DNA of 64,000 nucleotides from Ottowia testudinis (GTDB lineage: Bacteria; Pseudomonadota; Gammaproteobacteria; Burkholderiales; Burkholderiaceae_C): assembly GCF_017498525.1 (NCBI RefSeq), contig NZ_CP071796.1:1550001-1614000 (forward strand), written 5' to 3'. The translations under genes were made by a program, and so were the position numbers. Positions 63,837-64,000 of the stretch are shown here, piece after piece. Position 1 is the stretch's first letter. Every line of letters begins with the position of its first letter. The notes beneath the pieces were generated by a model, which ran no database searches, was not told where the DNA came from, and saw only the letters and a list, made by a program, of their open reading frames with translations.

Positions 63837-64000
63837 ATGAATCCCCAATTTCGCCCCTTCGCCCTCGCCGTCACTCTAGCGCTGGCCACGCTGACCGGTT
63901 GCGCCAGCACCGGCGGCGTGCCGGCGGCCGCGCCCGCCGCGCAAAGCGCCCCGGTGCTCGATCTGTACCTGGTGCGCCACGGTCAGACGCAGTGGAACCT
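63837..64000 (+). CDS. Histidine-phosphatase lipoprotein, N-terminus only (cut by window edge)
   Basis: 54 complete codons to the window edge. Lipoprotein signal MNPQFRPFALAVTLALATLTGC (lipobox LTGC), an Ala/Pro-rich spacer, then LDLYLVRHGQTQWN, the RHG catalytic motif of the histidine phosphatase (phosphoglycerate mutase-like) superfamily. Its position after a phytase-like exported enzyme suggests a joint role in phosphate scavenging, which is inferred. Substrate unknown. Confidence 0.85.
   Translation, partial: MNPQFRPFALAVTLALATLTGCASTGGVPAAAPAAQSAPVLDLYLVRHGQTQWN

Overview
The window is a 64 kb piece of a high-GC betaproteobacterial chromosome, most likely Burkholderiales and probably Comamonadaceae. 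The genus cannot be fixed from sequence alone. The assignment rests on gene order (yebC, purD, hemF, nadD, rsfS, rlmH, maf, rng; recJ, RpfE-like, lolC, lolD), on protein similarity recalled from memory, and on the intergenic repeat families. I see about 63 coding genes, many of them housekeeping, and no rRNA, tRNA, CRISPR array or insertion sequence.

Layout. 1-2.6 kb: a cut TetR regulator with a palindromic operator, SrkA kinase, an EVE protein and an acetyltransferase. 2.7-3.5 kb: a TacAT-type acetyltransferase toxin-antitoxin pair. 3.7-10.8 kb: DUF1203, glutaryl-CoA dehydrogenase with a divergent LysR regulator, msrA, a CopD-like membrane protein, upp, a HerA-like ATPase, yebC and a tiny lipoprotein. 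10.8-15.8 kb: a complete type III restriction-modification system between yebC and purD; the target-recognition part of its methyltransferase is strikingly AT-rich. 15.8-23.0 kb: purD, an acyltransferase, hemF, nadD, rsfS, rlmH, maf and rng. 23.2-33.3 kb: two CHRD lipoproteins, ygiQ, a PIN/Phd toxin-antitoxin pair, fhs, a rhodanese, an EF-G-like protein, DUF924 and a small unknown. 33.4-41.2 kb: an RNase II-type nuclease, a broken cold-shock gene, a CoA-transferase and a five-gene branched-chain amino-acid ABC transporter. 41.5-46.5 kb: a flavoprotein of the type found fused to SelD, ftsY, selD and a lone periplasmic binding protein. 46.9-52.1 kb: a two-gene M16 peptidase pair, rsmD, coaD and a class A beta-lactamase of the CARB (RSG) type. 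52.2-56.2 kb: fpr, a CoA-transferase, a Bug-type binding protein and two unknown genes. 56.3-64 kb: recJ, a hydrolase, an RpfE-like protein, lolC, lolD, a phytase-like esterase behind a four-repeat Pho-box-like array, and a cut histidine-phosphatase lipoprotein.

The most unusual feature is a dispersed short repeat, called repeat A here, present in about 26 recognisable copies, roughly one per 2.5 kb. Its best copies contain a GCGCTTG-N5-CAAGCGC hairpin whose loop changes while the arms are kept. It lies between genes, supplies or overlaps start and stop codons, and also lies inside open reading frames (SrkA, NadD, YgiQ, FtsY, RecJ, the signal peptide of an M16 protein, and the LolD N-terminus), where it is translated without breaking the frame. 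Several other inverted-repeat families (B to F) fill most remaining gaps.
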